A stretch of DNA of 61,445 nt from an uncultured Victivallales bacterium (lineage in GTDB: Bacteria > Verrucomicrobiota > Lentisphaeria > Oligosphaerales > JAFGRS01): positions 1 to 61,445 of the forward strand of contig CAILUI010000115.1 in the NCBI GenBank assembly GCA_903837355.1, in the 5' to 3' direction. Below the pieces are notes generated by a model. That model was not told the DNA's origin and searched no databases. It saw only the letters and a program-made list of their open reading frames with translations. This document shows, one piece after another, positions 42,073 to 51,947 of this stretch (position 1 is the stretch's first letter; each line of letters opens with the position of its first letter). The position numbers and the translations under genes were made by a program.

Positions 42073-44321
42073 AGGCCCAGACCCAGGGAAGCCGTCCGCC
42101 AGGACTCGCGAAACCCAGCGCTCTCCGGGTGCTGCTGTGGAAGGAGTGGCGGCAGCAGCGCTGGACAGCGGCGGGGATGACGGCGCTGGCGCTGGGGCTG
42201 TACGCGCTGGGAGGCAGCAGCCTGGGGGAACGCTGGAGCTTCGACCTGTCGTTTGCCGCCTTCGTCTTTGTCCTGCTGGGAGTGCCGCTGGTCCTGAGTG
42301 CCCAGGCCTTTGCGGGCGAGGATGAGGAGGGGACGGCGGCGTTCCTGCGGGGGTTACCCTTTCGACCCCAGCAGGTGTTCGCCGCCAAGTTCCTGACGGT
42401 GCTGCTGGCGAGTTGGGCTGCGAGCGGCCTGCTCCTCCTGCTCGGGCGGATGTGGTCAGATTACCCGGACAGCGCCGTGCGGGGCTTCCCCTGGACGGCT
42501 CCCACTGCCGCGCACGCCTGGCAGAACCTACCCGCCGCGGTCGGGTGGGTCGGCATCTGGCTGCTCGCGCCGACGACAGCGGCCCTGGCGTCCCTGCTGG
42601 CGAGTCTGGGCCTGCGTCCGCTGACGACGGCGCTGCTGAACGGCGTGTGGCTTTGCCTGTGCATCGCCGGCGGGGCGCTCTCGGTTCTCCTTCTGGACAC
42701 GATGCAGGTGTGCGGGCTCGTGTGGGCCGTTGCGGCGGTGGGCGTGCCGGCGTTCTGCGTCCTCCTGGCGGCGTGGTTGTCGGCGCGGCGCCATCACCGC
42801 AAGTGGGTCCAGTTCCTGCGCGGCGGCGGTGGCTGCGCGGCAGTCCTGGCCCTATTCCTCCTGCCGGGGGCGCTGGCGCACGGCTATGTCAAGGTCCTGG
42901 CGCCGCCGACCTACTACGTGCGCTCCGACCGCTGGCATCGCGCGCAGGGCTGGGTGAACGCCTTCTCCGTGCCGCCGACATCCCGGCCCGCGGCGATCGC
43001 GCTGGAGTGCGAACTCGCCGGAGCCCCTGGGGCCTCGCTGCTGGCACTGCTCGATCTGTCGACGGGGCGCACCGCATGGTCAGGCGCCTGGCCGGCCCCG
43101 ATGAACTGCGGAGCCCGCAGCGTCGCCTGGTCGCCGGATGGCTCGCGGGTGACCTGGGGGGGCGTCGCCAGCATCGGCATCCGAGGGACCTACGCGTGGC
43201 CGACTCACAGGAAGGGGGCCTTGCCAAGGCAGATCCAGGGAGCAGCGACTGCACGGGCCGAACTGCGGGTGTACGACGTGCGAAAACGACGGACAATCCG
43301 CGTTCCCGGCGACCCGGCGAGCGACATGTTCGAGCGCTGCAACAGCGCCTGGTACAACACCACGTGGCTGGCGGCGCTCTGGCTGTACGACCCAGGCCGG
43401 CTCGGTGTTGCCTTCCTGAACACCGACAACGGGGCCGCCCATATCTGCCCGGTGCCGTGGCCTGAGCGGGTGGATGTGGCCAACTATCAGGCGGGCCTGG
43501 TCGTCTTGCCCGACCGCGCCGTCTTCGCGGCCATCTGGCGAGACGCCCCGGTCGCGAGAGGCAGGTCGGAACTCCTCATCGCCAGGTGCACGCCGAGCGC
43601 CGCCGCGGCGACGCTGCTCCTGGTCCGCGATCTGCCCTCGCTCAGCACAGAACTGCGGGCTGTCAGCCCGGACGCGCAATGGGCCCTGCTGGCGCCCGAC
43701 CTGTGGACGTGGGAGGGGCCTCGACCCAACCTGGCTCTCGTCGATCTGGCCACCGGTGCCAGCCGGCCGCTCGGTTTACCGCCTGGGGTTCTGGAGCACA
43801 TGGCCAAAGCGCGGAGCGGGCGCTTGACGGCCGCATTCGCCACCGGTGGCACCCACGTCCTCGTCGACCTCCATGGCATCGGCGCAGTGTATGATCTCAA
43901 ACGCGATGCCTGGCAGGTCTACGTACCGCCCGTGCCCGAGGACTCCGCGACAGAGGGTTGGGGAGTATGCGTGTCTCCGAATGGCGAACGCGTGCTGCAG
44001 GTGTTCCCTCCTGGCCGCGGTCGCGCCGACGACCAGCAGGCGGTCATCCTCGACCTGGTCAGTGGCCAGTGGACTACGGTGCCGATGGCGTTCCATGGTG
44101 CTGGGGGGAGGGTGGAGCGCGACGTGAGGTGGTGCGGCAATGAGCACTTGCTCGCACTGAACCCCATGGGCGTCTGGCGCTTCGGCCTCGATGGCAGCAC
44201 GGAACTGCTGTATCCGTGCAGCGCCATCCATCGCGCCCCGGAGGTCGTGGAGCGGGCGTCTGGACCCAGGCTCGCAGATCTGGTGGCGTGGAGCCGGCAG
44301 GTAGTGGGGGGGAAGCCATGA
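42069..44321 (+). CDS. ABC-2 type permease with C-terminal beta-propeller-like domain
   Basis: A 750-residue membrane protein. The first 290 residues have about six hydrophobic helices (FAAFVFVLLGVPLVLSAQAF, ALFLLPGALAHGY) with the motif RVLLWKEWRQQRW at the N-terminus and a GTAAFLRGLPFRP loop, as in ABC-2 permeases under YtrA control. The remaining 450 residues are soluble and contain WD40-like repeats (VAWSPDGSRVTW, AVSPDAQWALLAP, CVSPNGERVLQVF). Such a fusion is unusual for this transporter class. The gene is translationally coupled both to the regulator before it and to the paralogue after it. Substrate unknown; drug or peptide export is possible. Confidence 0.78.
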   Translation: MKAQTQGSRPPGLAKPSALRVLLWKEWRQQRWTAAGMTALALGLYALGGSSLGERWSFDLSFAAFVFVLLGVPLVLSAQAFAGEDEEGTAAFLRGLPFRPQQVFAAKFLTVLLASWAASGLLLLLGRMWSDYPDSAVRGFPWTAPTAAHAWQNLPAAVGWVGIWLLAPTTAALASLLASLGLRPLTTALLNGVWLCLCIAGGALSVLLLDTMQVCGLVWAVAAVGVPAFCVLLAAWLSARRHHRKWVQFLRGGGGCAAVLALFLLPGALAHGYVKVLAPPTYYVRSDRWHRAQGWVNAFSVPPTSRPAAIALECELAGAPGASLLALLDLSTGRTAWSGAWPAPMNCGARSVAWSPDGSRVTWGGVASIGIRGTYAWPTHRKGALPRQIQGAATARAELRVYDVRKRRTIRVPGDPASDMFERCNSAWYNTTWLAALWLYDPGRLGVAFLNTDNGAAHICPVPWPERVDVANYQAGLVVLPDRAVFAAIWRDAPVARGRSELLIARCTPSAAAATLLLVRDLPSLSTELRAVSPDAQWALLAPDLWTWEGPRPNLALVDLATGASRPLGLPPGVLEHMAKARSGRLTAAFATGGTHVLVDLHGIGAVYDLKRDAWQVYVPPVPEDSATEGWGVCVSPNGERVLQVFPPGRGRADDQQAVILDLVSGQWTTVPMAFHGAGGRVERDVRWCGNEHLLALNPMGVWRFGLDGSTELLYPCSAIHRAPEVVERASGPRLADLVAWSRQVVGGKP

Positions 44322-45960
44322 AGCCTGAGACGCAGGGCGCAACGGCGGGAGCGCTGGGGGAGTCCGGCCGGTCCCAAGGAAGCCGTCCGCCAGGACTCGC
44401 GAAACCGGGTGCCTTCCGGGTGCTGCTGTGGAAGGAATGGCGGCAGCAGCGCTGGACGCTGGCGGGGATGACGGCGCTGGGGCTGGGGCTGTTTGTGCTG
44501 GGCGGGTGCCTGGAGAAGCGCTGGAGCTTCGGCCTGTCGGGGGCTGCCCTGCTTCTCGCGGTGGTGGGGGTGCCGCTGGTGCTCAGTGCGCGGGCCTTTG
44601 CCAGCGAACATGAAGACGGGACGGCGGCGTTCCTGCGGGGTCTGCCGTTCCGGCCCTTGCAGGTGTTCACCGCCAAGCTCATGGTGGTGGTGCTGGCGAG
44701 CTGGGCGGCGGACAGCGCGCTGCTGGTGAGCGGGTGGCTGTGGTCGGGCTACCCCGACAACGCCATCGGCGGTTTGGCCTGGCTCCCGCTCGCCACCAGG
44801 CTCAACCTGCGACTGGTTGTGGGGATCGCCCTGTGGCTGGTGGCGCCCGTGGCGGCGGCGCAGGCGGCGTTGCTGGCGAGTCTGGGTCTACGCTCGCTCA
44901 CGACGGCGCTGCTGAGCGGCGCCTGCCTGTGTCTATGTGTCTATCTTGGTGCGGTTTCCGTAGACCATCTGGACGTGCTCGAGGTCCGTTGGCCGGTGTG
45001 GGTCCTGCTGGTGGTAGCGGTACCGGGGCTGCAGGTCCTGCTGGCTGCCACTCTGTCGGCGCAACCTCATCCCAGGAAGCTGCTGCAGTTCGTCTGTGGC
45101 GCGGGTGGTTGCACGGCCGGAACGCTCCTCTTCCTGCTGCCGGCAGCCCTCTCGCACGTTTATATGGATGCTGTGGTAACCCCTGCGGCTTACGTGCGCT
45201 CGGCCTGGTGGCGCGACCGCCTGGGGGAGGTCAGCGTATCCGTGCCGCCTGCGGACCGGCCGGCGATACTGGCACTCGGGTGCGGCGGGCGGCGGCTTTG
45301 GGGCGCACCGCCGGCGCTGCTCGATCCAGCGACCGGCCACACGACCTGGCTCGACGCGCACCTGGCCCCGGCCCCGAATGGTCGGGCGTGGGAATGGTCC
45401 CCGGATGGATCCAAACTGGCCTGGGGGAGCTACGCAGACAGCGCGGCGGCCGGGACTGCCCAGCGGCAGGCCTTGCTGTGCGTGCACGACCTCAGGACGC
45501 AGCGGACGGCTCGCCTTCCCGGCGCGGTGCCGATCGCGCTGTTCTGGGGGAACGAGACGCCTTGGTATGACAGCACCAGATCGGCGGGTTCGTGGGCGAC
45601 GGCACGCGGCTGCTCGTGAGTACCCGTAACCTGCACGCCGTGTACGACAGCAGCGGCGACTCCTGGCAGACCCATGTGGCGCCGCCCGCGGGTGACTCGG
45701 CGGAAGATGGTGGCATGTGGACGGCCTCCCCAAATGGCGAGCGCTTCCTGCAGTTGTGTCGCAGCCACGGCTCGAGTACACCCTTGGCCCGGATCTTCGA
45801 CCTGGGCCGTAGCCAGTGGACTGTGCTGCCCTTGGGCGGGAATCCCGGCTACGACGACGTGCAGTGGTACGGCAACGAGCAGGTGCTCGCCGTGGATGGG
45901 CAGGGCGTCTGGCGCTACGGCCTCGACGGCAGCCGGGAGTTGCTGTGGCCGCGGGAGTAG
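44318..45960 (+). pseudogene. Second ABC-2 permease paralogue, broken by internal deletion and frameshift
   Basis: A tandem duplicate of the preceding permease; the shared N-terminus (SRPPGLAKP, RVLLWKEWRQQRW) and membrane helices are intact. The reading frame stops at 45619 (433 residues) after WYDSTRSAGSW. The lost C-terminal sequence reappears in another frame from about 45590 to 45960 (GDGTRLLVSTRNLHAVYD, then TASPNGERFLQLC). Alignment with the first copy shows that about 480 bases between its WYNTT and ATGGTHVLV segments are missing, and the joint is out of frame. The membrane domain could still be made as a 433-residue protein. ATG 44318 overlaps the previous stop. Confidence 0.8.
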
Positions 45961-46020
45961 GAGCGGGACGGGCAGGCTTGGGGCAGAACGAGGGAGGGCG
46001 CGGCCGGGGGGGCGCAGCGG

Positions 46021-46300
46021 CGGCTCAGCGGCGCCGGCGCGCCTGGGGGACCGGCTCAGCGGCGCCGGCGCGCCTGGGGGACCGGCTCAGCGGCGCGTTC
46101 GCGCCTGGGGAGCTTCGCCCTCCAGGGGAGGCGGGGCGATGGGAGCTTCGCCCTCCAGGGGAGGCGGGGCGACGGGAGCTTCGCCCTCCAGGGGAGGCGG
46201 GGCGATGGGAGCTTCGCCCTCCAGAAGAGGCAGCGGACGGGACCGGCTCAGCGGCGCCGGCGCGCCTGGGGAGCTTCGCCCTCCAAGGGGAGGCGGGGCG
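46021..46300. repeat. Interspersed 31-bp and 33-bp repeat block
   Basis: Two repeat families fill the 375-base gap before the ATPase gene. A 31-bp unit beginning CGGCTCAGCG starts at 46021, 46052, 46083 and again at 46244. A 33-bp unit beginning GGGAGCTTCGCCCTCC starts at 46108, 46141, 46174, 46207 and 46269. Both can form GC-rich stems. Minus-strand reading gives PLEGEAP repeats, but the frames lack a start and are not coding. The block separates the permease genes from their likely ATPase. Confidence 0.85.
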
Positions 46301-46335
46301 ACGGTGATGACAGAGGCGGAATCGAGGACACACAC

Positions 46336-47241
46336 ATGGACGATCCAGTCATCCAGACCAACGGGCTCAGCAAGCGTTTCGGGCGGCTGACGGCGGTGGA
46401 TGGGGTGAGCTTGGCGGTGCCGCCGGGGCAGGTGTTGGCACTGATGGGCGCCAATGGGGCGGGCAAGACGACGTTGATCCGCCTGCTGCTGGGGCTGTTA
46501 CAGCCCGATGGCGGGAGCGCCACGGTCCTCGGCCTGGATCCGCGGCGCGAGAGTGTGCGTCTGCGGCAGCGGGTCGGTTATGTGTCCGAGGCGCACCACT
46601 TCTATCCGTGGATGCGGATCGGCGAGGTCTGCCGCTTTGCGGCGGGGGCCTATCCCACCTGGGATGCCGATGCCTGCCGCGAGCTGCTGCAAACCTTCGG
46701 GCTGGACCCCGAGAAGCGCCTGGCTGGGCTCTCGCGCGGCATGACCGCCAAGGTGGCCCTGACTCTGGCGCTGGCGCATCGGCCGCGGCTGCTGGTGCTG
46801 GACGAAGCGACCAGCGGCCTGGATGCAGCGGTCCGCCAGGAGTTCCTCGAGACGATGGTCGGCGTGGCGGCGGACGCAGGGCGGACGGTGCTGATCTCGA
46901 CCCACCTGCTGAACGAGGTCGAACGGGTCGTCGACCACGCCGCCTTCATCGACCGCGGCCGGCTGCGTTTCGTGGAGGATATCGAGAGCCTGCGGGAGCG
47001 GTTTCGCGAAATCCGGTTGACCTTTGCCGACGAGGCGCCGCCGGCGCTCGACCTGCCCAGGGCGCTGCAGGCGACCCGTCTGGGCCGCGAATGGGTGGCG
47101 GTCATCGGCGACGCCAGCGAGGCGCGGTTTCGCGAGATCCGCGCGCGGTTTCCGCAGGCGGAATGTGTCGGCCGCGTGCTGTCGCTGCAGGAGATCTTTG
47201 TGGCCCTGCAGCAGACGGCGGCGGCGGGAGGGGGACCGTAA
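46336..47241 (+). CDS. ABC transporter ATP-binding protein (exporter type)
   Basis: A 301-residue ABC ATPase. It has Walker A GANGAGKTTLI, Q-loop region RVGYVSEAHHFYPWM, signature LSRGMTAKVAL (a variant of LSGGQ) and Walker B LLVLDEATSGLD, followed by the switch histidine in ISTHLLNEVE. The C-terminal extension has the pattern of single-domain exporter ATPases of the YtrB/BcrA kind. It should energise the ABC-2 permeases encoded upstream, although a repeat block of 375 bases lies between. Whether the ATPase is still expressed from the regulator's promoter is uncertain. No strong own promoter was seen. Confidence 0.93.
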   Translation: MDDPVIQTNGLSKRFGRLTAVDGVSLAVPPGQVLALMGANGAGKTTLIRLLLGLLQPDGGSATVLGLDPRRESVRLRQRVGYVSEAHHFYPWMRIGEVCRFAAGAYPTWDADACRELLQTFGLDPEKRLAGLSRGMTAKVALTLALAHRPRLLVLDEATSGLDAAVRQEFLETMVGVAADAGRTVLISTHLLNEVERVVDHAAFIDRGRLRFVEDIESLRERFREIRLTFADEAPPALDLPRALQATRLGREWVAVIGDASEARFREIRARFPQAECVGRVLSLQEIFVALQQTAAAGGGP

Positions 47242-47366
47242 CGCGCCGGGCGGCGTGGCGTGGCGGGGGTTGCCGGCCGGCGCTACTTTACGCACGCCAG
47301 GCGGTCCGAGCGGGACTTGGCTCGGGGCAACGCCAGGCATTTGCCGTGGTCATGGAGAGGTAGATG

Positions 47367-50087
47367 ATGAACCGATACGTCCTGGCCTGCAGTCTGTGCG
47401 GCGTGGCGGCCGCCTGCCTGGCGCAGCCGCTGACGCTGCATGTCTCGCCCGCGGGGCGGGACGAGTGGAGCGGCCGGCTTCGCCACCCGAGCCTGTTGGG
47501 CAAGGACGGTCCCTTCCGGACCCTCGAGCGGGCCCGTGACGAGATCCGCCAACGGCGCAGCGCGGCGACGCTGCCCGCTGCGGGCGCAGTCGTCGAACTC
47601 GAGCCGGGGACCTACTTTCTGCCGCGGACCTTCGAGCTGACGGCCGCCGACTCGGGGACGGCGAGCGCCCCCATCGTCTACGCGGCCCGGCGTCCCGGCA
47701 GCGTGCGTCTCAGCGGCGGCACGACGATATCGGGGTTCGTGCCGGTGACCGCATCCGAGTTCCGCGAGCGGCTTCCGGAGGCGGCCAGGGGGCAGGTCCT
47801 GCAGGCGGATCTGAGCAGCCTGGGAATCGTCGACTTCGGTTCACCCGAGCCTGACGGACGGGGCTGCGAGGTCTTCTTCGATGCGCAGCCGATGACCCTG
47901 GCGCGGTGGCCGAATCGGGGCTTCGCTGAGGTTGCTGGCGTCAGCCCTGACCAGCCCGTCACCGTCCATGGCGTGAAGGGCAGCGAGGTTCCGGAAATCC
48001 TGTATGACGGCGACCGGCCGGGGCGCTGGGGGCGGGAGCGCGATGGTTGGCTGAACGGCTTCTGGTTCTGGGACTGGGCTGAGGGCGCCCAGCCGATCAC
48101 GGGCATCGACGTCGAGAGGAAGTTCATCACCCTCGGCGGCAAGCCGCACTCCTATGGCTATCGCAAAGGGCAGTGGTACTACGCCTTCAACCTTCTCTGC
48201 GAACTGGATCAACCCGGCGAGTGGTACATCGACCGCGCGCACCAGACCCTCTTCGTGTGGCCTCCGGCCCCATGGCGCGACGACAGCGTGGTCCTCTCGG
48301 TCCTGCCCACCGGCATCCGCAGCAGTGCGGCAAGCTGGATCACCCTGCGCGGGCTGACGCTGGAGGCGGTGCGCGGCAACGCCATCGAGATCGAGGACGG
48401 CGAGGGGGTACGTGTCGAAGCCTGTACGGTGCGCAATACGGGCTACCGCGGCATCGTCATCACGGGCGGCACGGCGCATGCGGTCGTCGGCTGCGACCTC
48501 TACGACACGGGCAACGGCGCGGTCACGCTGGCGGGCGGTGATCGCCCCACGCTGACCCCGGCCGGACACCGGCTCGAGAACACCTGTATCCGGCGCTACG
48601 GCCGGCTCAAACGCACCTTCTGCACGGGCGTCGAGCTCGTGGGGGTAGGTCAGGTCGCCCGCCGCAACCTGATTTACGATGCCCCGTACATCGCCCTGTG
48701 GTTCTCGGGCAACGACCACCTGGTCGAGCTCAACGAGATCCACAGCGTCTGTTACGAGGCCAACGATTCCGGCGCCATCTATGCGGGACGCGACTGGAGC
48801 ATGCGTGGCAACATCGTGCGCTACAATTACATCCATGATGTTGCCGGCTTCCTGGGCCGGGGCTGCAACGGCATCTATCTCGATGACCTGTTCAGCGGCG
48901 TTGAGGTGACCGGCAACCTGATCGTGCGCGTCCCGCGCGCCTTCCTGATCGGTGGCGGACGTGACAACCTGATCACGAACAACGTCATGGTGGACTGCAA
49001 AGACGGCATGCACATCGACGACCGCGGCCTGGGCTGGGCCAAGGACAGCGTCCCCACGGGGATGACCAGCAGCCTGCAGGCGATGCCGTACACCGAGGCG
49101 CTCTGGCAGCAGCGCTACCCGAAACTGCCCGGCATCCTCGGCGACGACCCGGGCTGCCCCAAAGGCAACGTCGTCGAGCGGAACCTCGCTCTGCGCAGCG
49201 CCTTCGACCGCATCTGCCCGAAGGCCAAGCAGTTCGGCACGATCGGGGCGAACCTGACCGAGAGCGATCCGCTGTTCGTTGACCCGACCCGCGACGACTA
49301 CCGGTTGCGCGCGGGCTCCCCGGCGCTGGCGCTGGGCTTTGAGCCCCTGCCCTTCGACCGCATCGGTCTCTACGCCGAGGCCCGGCGGGCGAGTTGGCCG
49401 GTGCGTCACCCCATCCGGCCCGTCGACACGTCGGTGCTGGCGGTCGCAGCCGTCAAGCCAGCGGTCCCGGTCGGGCCGCCGCCCGTGTTCAACGTGCCGC
49501 GGCGCAGCACCGAGTTGGCCATCGACGGGGCCCTGGGCCCGCGCGAGTGGGAGAGCGCGGCAGCGCCAGGCAGCATCGTCCTCAACCAAGGGCTCGACCG
49601 GACACCCGCCGGCAGTCCCAGCCGCGCCTGGATCCGTCACGATGAGAACGCCCTCTGGATCGCGGTCGACAGCCAGGTCGAGGCCACGGTGCCGTTGCTC
49701 AGGGAGCCCGCCTGGGGCCGCAGCGATGCGGTTGAGGTGGCCCTGCGCAATCCGGCCCTGGGGGGCAAGGGCCCGATCTTCGTCCTGCGCGGCTATCCCA
49801 ACGGGGTGTGCCAGAGCAGCACCGACGCCGGGGCGCCGGCGGACGTCGCCAAACGGGCCGGCGAAGCGGTCTCCTTCAAGGCCGCCGTACGGGCCCCGGG
49901 GAGCTGGCAGGCCGAGTGGCGCATCCCCTTCGCCGCCCTGGGGATTGACCCCATCCTACACCCGCGCCTGGAGTTCAACCTGACCGTGCGCAAGAGCGCG
50001 CAGCCGCTGTGGGTGCTCTGGGTGGGCACCCTGGACCTGGCCACCTGGGACGTGCGCCATGGCGGCATCCTGGAGTTGCTGCCGTGA
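47367..50087 (+). CDS. Secreted right-handed beta-helix protein with CBM9-like C-terminus
   Basis: A 906-residue secreted protein. The signal peptide (YVLACSLCGVAAACLAQ) leads to a start typical of this group (TLHVSPAGRDEWSGRL, GPFRTLERARDEIRQRR). A long right-handed parallel beta-helix follows, with NDHLVELNEIHSVCYEANDS, NIVRYNYIHDVAG and RDNLITNNVMVDCKDGM. The C-terminal 180 residues resemble a CBM9 or DOMON-like sugar-binding domain (TELAIDGALGPREW, AWGRSDAVEVALRN). Such proteins are polysaccharide lyases or hydrolases, but no catalytic motif is certain. GGAGAGG lies 6 bases before the ATG at 47367; ATG 47364 is alternative. It is probably transcribed alone. Confidence 0.78.
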   Translation: MNRYVLACSLCGVAAACLAQPLTLHVSPAGRDEWSGRLRHPSLLGKDGPFRTLERARDEIRQRRSAATLPAAGAVVELEPGTYFLPRTFELTAADSGTASAPIVYAARRPGSVRLSGGTTISGFVPVTASEFRERLPEAARGQVLQADLSSLGIVDFGSPEPDGRGCEVFFDAQPMTLARWPNRGFAEVAGVSPDQPVTVHGVKGSEVPEILYDGDRPGRWGRERDGWLNGFWFWDWAEGAQPITGIDVERKFITLGGKPHSYGYRKGQWYYAFNLLCELDQPGEWYIDRAHQTLFVWPPAPWRDDSVVLSVLPTGIRSSAASWITLRGLTLEAVRGNAIEIEDGEGVRVEACTVRNTGYRGIVITGGTAHAVVGCDLYDTGNGAVTLAGGDRPTLTPAGHRLENTCIRRYGRLKRTFCTGVELVGVGQVARRNLIYDAPYIALWFSGNDHLVELNEIHSVCYEANDSGAIYAGRDWSMRGNIVRYNYIHDVAGFLGRGCNGIYLDDLFSGVEVTGNLIVRVPRAFLIGGGRDNLITNNVMVDCKDGMHIDDRGLGWAKDSVPTGMTSSLQAMPYTEALWQQRYPKLPGILGDDPGCPKGNVVERNLALRSAFDRICPKAKQFGTIGANLTESDPLFVDPTRDDYRLRAGSPALALGFEPLPFDRIGLYAEARRASWPVRHPIRPVDTSVLAVAAVKPAVPVGPPPVFNVPRRSTELAIDGALGPREWESAAAPGSIVLNQGLDRTPAGSPSRAWIRHDENALWIAVDSQVEATVPLLREPAWGRSDAVEVALRNPALGGKGPIFVLRGYPNGVCQSSTDAGAPADVAKRAGEAVSFKAAVRAPGSWQAEWRIPFAALGIDPILHPRLEFNLTVRKSAQPLWVLWVGTLDLATWDVRHGGILELLP

Positions 50088-50102
50088 AGCGCCGGCGCCG
50101 GG

Positions 50103-51947
50103 TCAGCGAACGCCCTGGGCTTCGAGGAGGCGCAGTTCGCGGGCCCAGTCCGCCCGCAGGCCTTCGAGGTCCTGGCCGGCCGGCAGGGCCGGCAGGAGGC
50201 AGCGCCGCGTGCAGTTGACGAGTGCCTGGAGGGTCTGGTAGCGGCGCGTGAGCTCAACGGCAGGGAGCAGGTGGTCGGTCAAGGCGGCACGGATCTCCGC
50301 GAGCGTCAGTCCAGGTTGCTGGCGCAGTTCGGCCAGCGCGATGAGATCGGAGCGCACTTCGGCAAAGGCGGCGGCGTAGTAGCCGCGGGTCTGGTCCCGC
50401 AGGGCCGCGGCGGCGCTCTTGAGATTGCCGTCGGTCTCGCTCTCGCGGAACACGGGTTTGATCATCCAGGCGATGAAGTCGTCGAAGTCCTCGCCTTCGG
50501 GATCGAGGACGGGAATGACCAGACTGCCGGCGCGGCCCGGCCGGCGGATGTCCGGCGACAGCAGGTGGATGCGCGCCGTAATCAGCAGCCAGGAGGTCTT
50601 GCCCCGAAGAACCGGGTCGGACATCATGGCCTGCACCTTGCCGGTGAGCCGCCGCTCGGTCTCGTGAGTGCCCTCGCCAAGGCCGCCGAACTGCGTGTCC
50701 GCCTCGTCGACGAAGACCAGGGACTTGTCCAGAGCCTGGATCAGGCGCCGGAGACGCTCAAAGACCACGTCGGTCTCACCGAACCACTTGCTGCGGATAT
50801 TCTTCAGCACCAGCACGACGATACCGAGTTCGCCGGCCACGGCCTCGAGGAGGAAGCTCTTCCCGGCGCCGATCGGGCCGCCGACCACGGCCCCCGGCAG
50901 GGCGCTCTTACCGGTAGCGCGGATGCGGGGCACGAACTCCTCTTTGAGGAACGCCTTCAGGCCGGCGAAGCCGACCACATCCTGCAGCGTATGCTCGGGC
51001 CGCTTGAACTCAACCACGTCCTCGCCGAGTTGGTCCTGGATGAAGCTCTCGACTTTGGCGATGACGGTTTTGGGCTGCAGCGTGGTGTCGGTATGGGCGG
51101 CCAGGCGCAGCAGTTGGCGCAAGGCGTGGAAGGAGAGCCCGGCGGTCGCCGCGGCCAAGCTCTCCTGCGACCCCCAGAGCTTCAGTTCGCGGCCGGCGGG
51201 CAGGCCGCGGCTGAACCAGCGGATGAAGCGTTCGCGCTCCTCGGTGCTGGGCGCAGGGACTTCCACCTCGAGCAACTGCGGCAGGCGGGCCACCTTGCTG
51301 TTCAGGAGGCTGCGGGACTCGGCGAGGAGGACGACGGTGTCTTTGCCGCTGGCGAACCCCGGGTCGGAGAACCAGTCCCGGCAGATGGCCACGCGCTGGC
51401 GGTCGACGTCGGACAGGTGGCCGATGTCACCTTCGGGGATCAGGAAGTCCGCCCCCTCGACGATGATGATCAGGTCCTCCCACAGCAGCGGGACCCCATC
51501 GCGGCGAAGACGTGAGCAGAGGCACATCTGGCGCAGCAGTTCGAGGGCGTAGGTCGGGTTTCCCTTGGCCTTGGCCAGGCACTCGTCGAAGCCGGTTCCT
51601 GGCTCCTGCTGCAGTTCGGCGATGCGCCTGCGGGTGCGGGCCAGCGCCAGGTCGATGGCGCGCTGATTATCGTCGTCGTGCAGCGCCCCCCAGGCGTCGC
51701 GCAGCTTCTGGGTGTCGCTGGGGGTCAGGAAACGGATAGGGCCATTCAGCTCGTAGATAACCAGCAGCGCGCTCGCCAGATTCCACTGCCGCACCAGCAG
51801 ATCCACCAGGGGCACGTAGTCTTCATCCTGCCCCTCGCCGCAGCGGAAGAGATCGGCGATGTTGCCACTGAGGATGAGGGTCCGGGTCTGGCCCGAGTTG
51901 ATCATCCGGCCCGCGGCGGCGACGAAGTCAGGGGCAGCGCTGTTCAT
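50103..51947 (-). CDS. Ycf46-like AAA family ATPase
   Basis: A 614-residue protein. The N-terminal half is a degenerate ATPase-like domain (TRTLILSGNIADLF, LIIIVEGADFLIPEGD, TVVLLAESRSLLNSK) without an obvious Walker A. The C-terminal half is a classical AAA module: Walker A GGPIGAGKSFLLE (residues about 356-364), Walker B SLVFVDEADTQFG (about 409-416), and a second-region-of-homology stretch LITARIHLLSPDIRRPGRAG with candidate arginine fingers. This two-part layout resembles Ycf46-like ATPases. Its ATG overlaps the stop of the ABC ATPase gene as ATGA. It is the last gene of the PspA-containing cluster and may remodel PspA or transporter assemblies; that role is inferred. Confidence 0.82.
   Translation of the reverse strand: MNSAAPDFVAAAGRMINSGQTRTLILSGNIADLFRCGEGQDEDYVPLVDLLVRQWNLASALLVIYELNGPIRFLTPSDTQKLRDAWGALHDDDNQRAIDLALARTRRRIAELQQEPGTGFDECLAKAKGNPTYALELLRQMCLCSRLRRDGVPLLWEDLIIIVEGADFLIPEGDIGHLSDVDRQRVAICRDWFSDPGFASGKDTVVLLAESRSLLNSKVARLPQLLEVEVPAPSTEERERFIRWFSRGLPAGRELKLWGSQESLAAATAGLSFHALRQLLRLAAHTDTTLQPKTVIAKVESFIQDQLGEDVVEFKRPEHTLQDVVGFAGLKAFLKEEFVPRIRATGKSALPGAVVGGPIGAGKSFLLEAVAGELGIVVLVLKNIRSKWFGETDVVFERLRRLIQALDKSLVFVDEADTQFGGLGEGTHETERRLTGKVQAMMSDPVLRGKTSWLLITARIHLLSPDIRRPGRAGSLVIPVLDPEGEDFDDFIAWMIKPVFRESETDGNLKSAAAALRDQTRGYYAAAFAEVRSDLIALAELRQQPGLTLAEIRAALTDHLLPAVELTRRYQTLQALVNCTRRCLLPALPAGQDLEGLRADWARELRLLEAQGVR

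Noticed and set aside
46025..46335. Minus-strand PLEGEAP repeat protein
   Set aside because: It is made only of the 33-bp DNA repeat, has no supported start and lacks non-repeat sequence.
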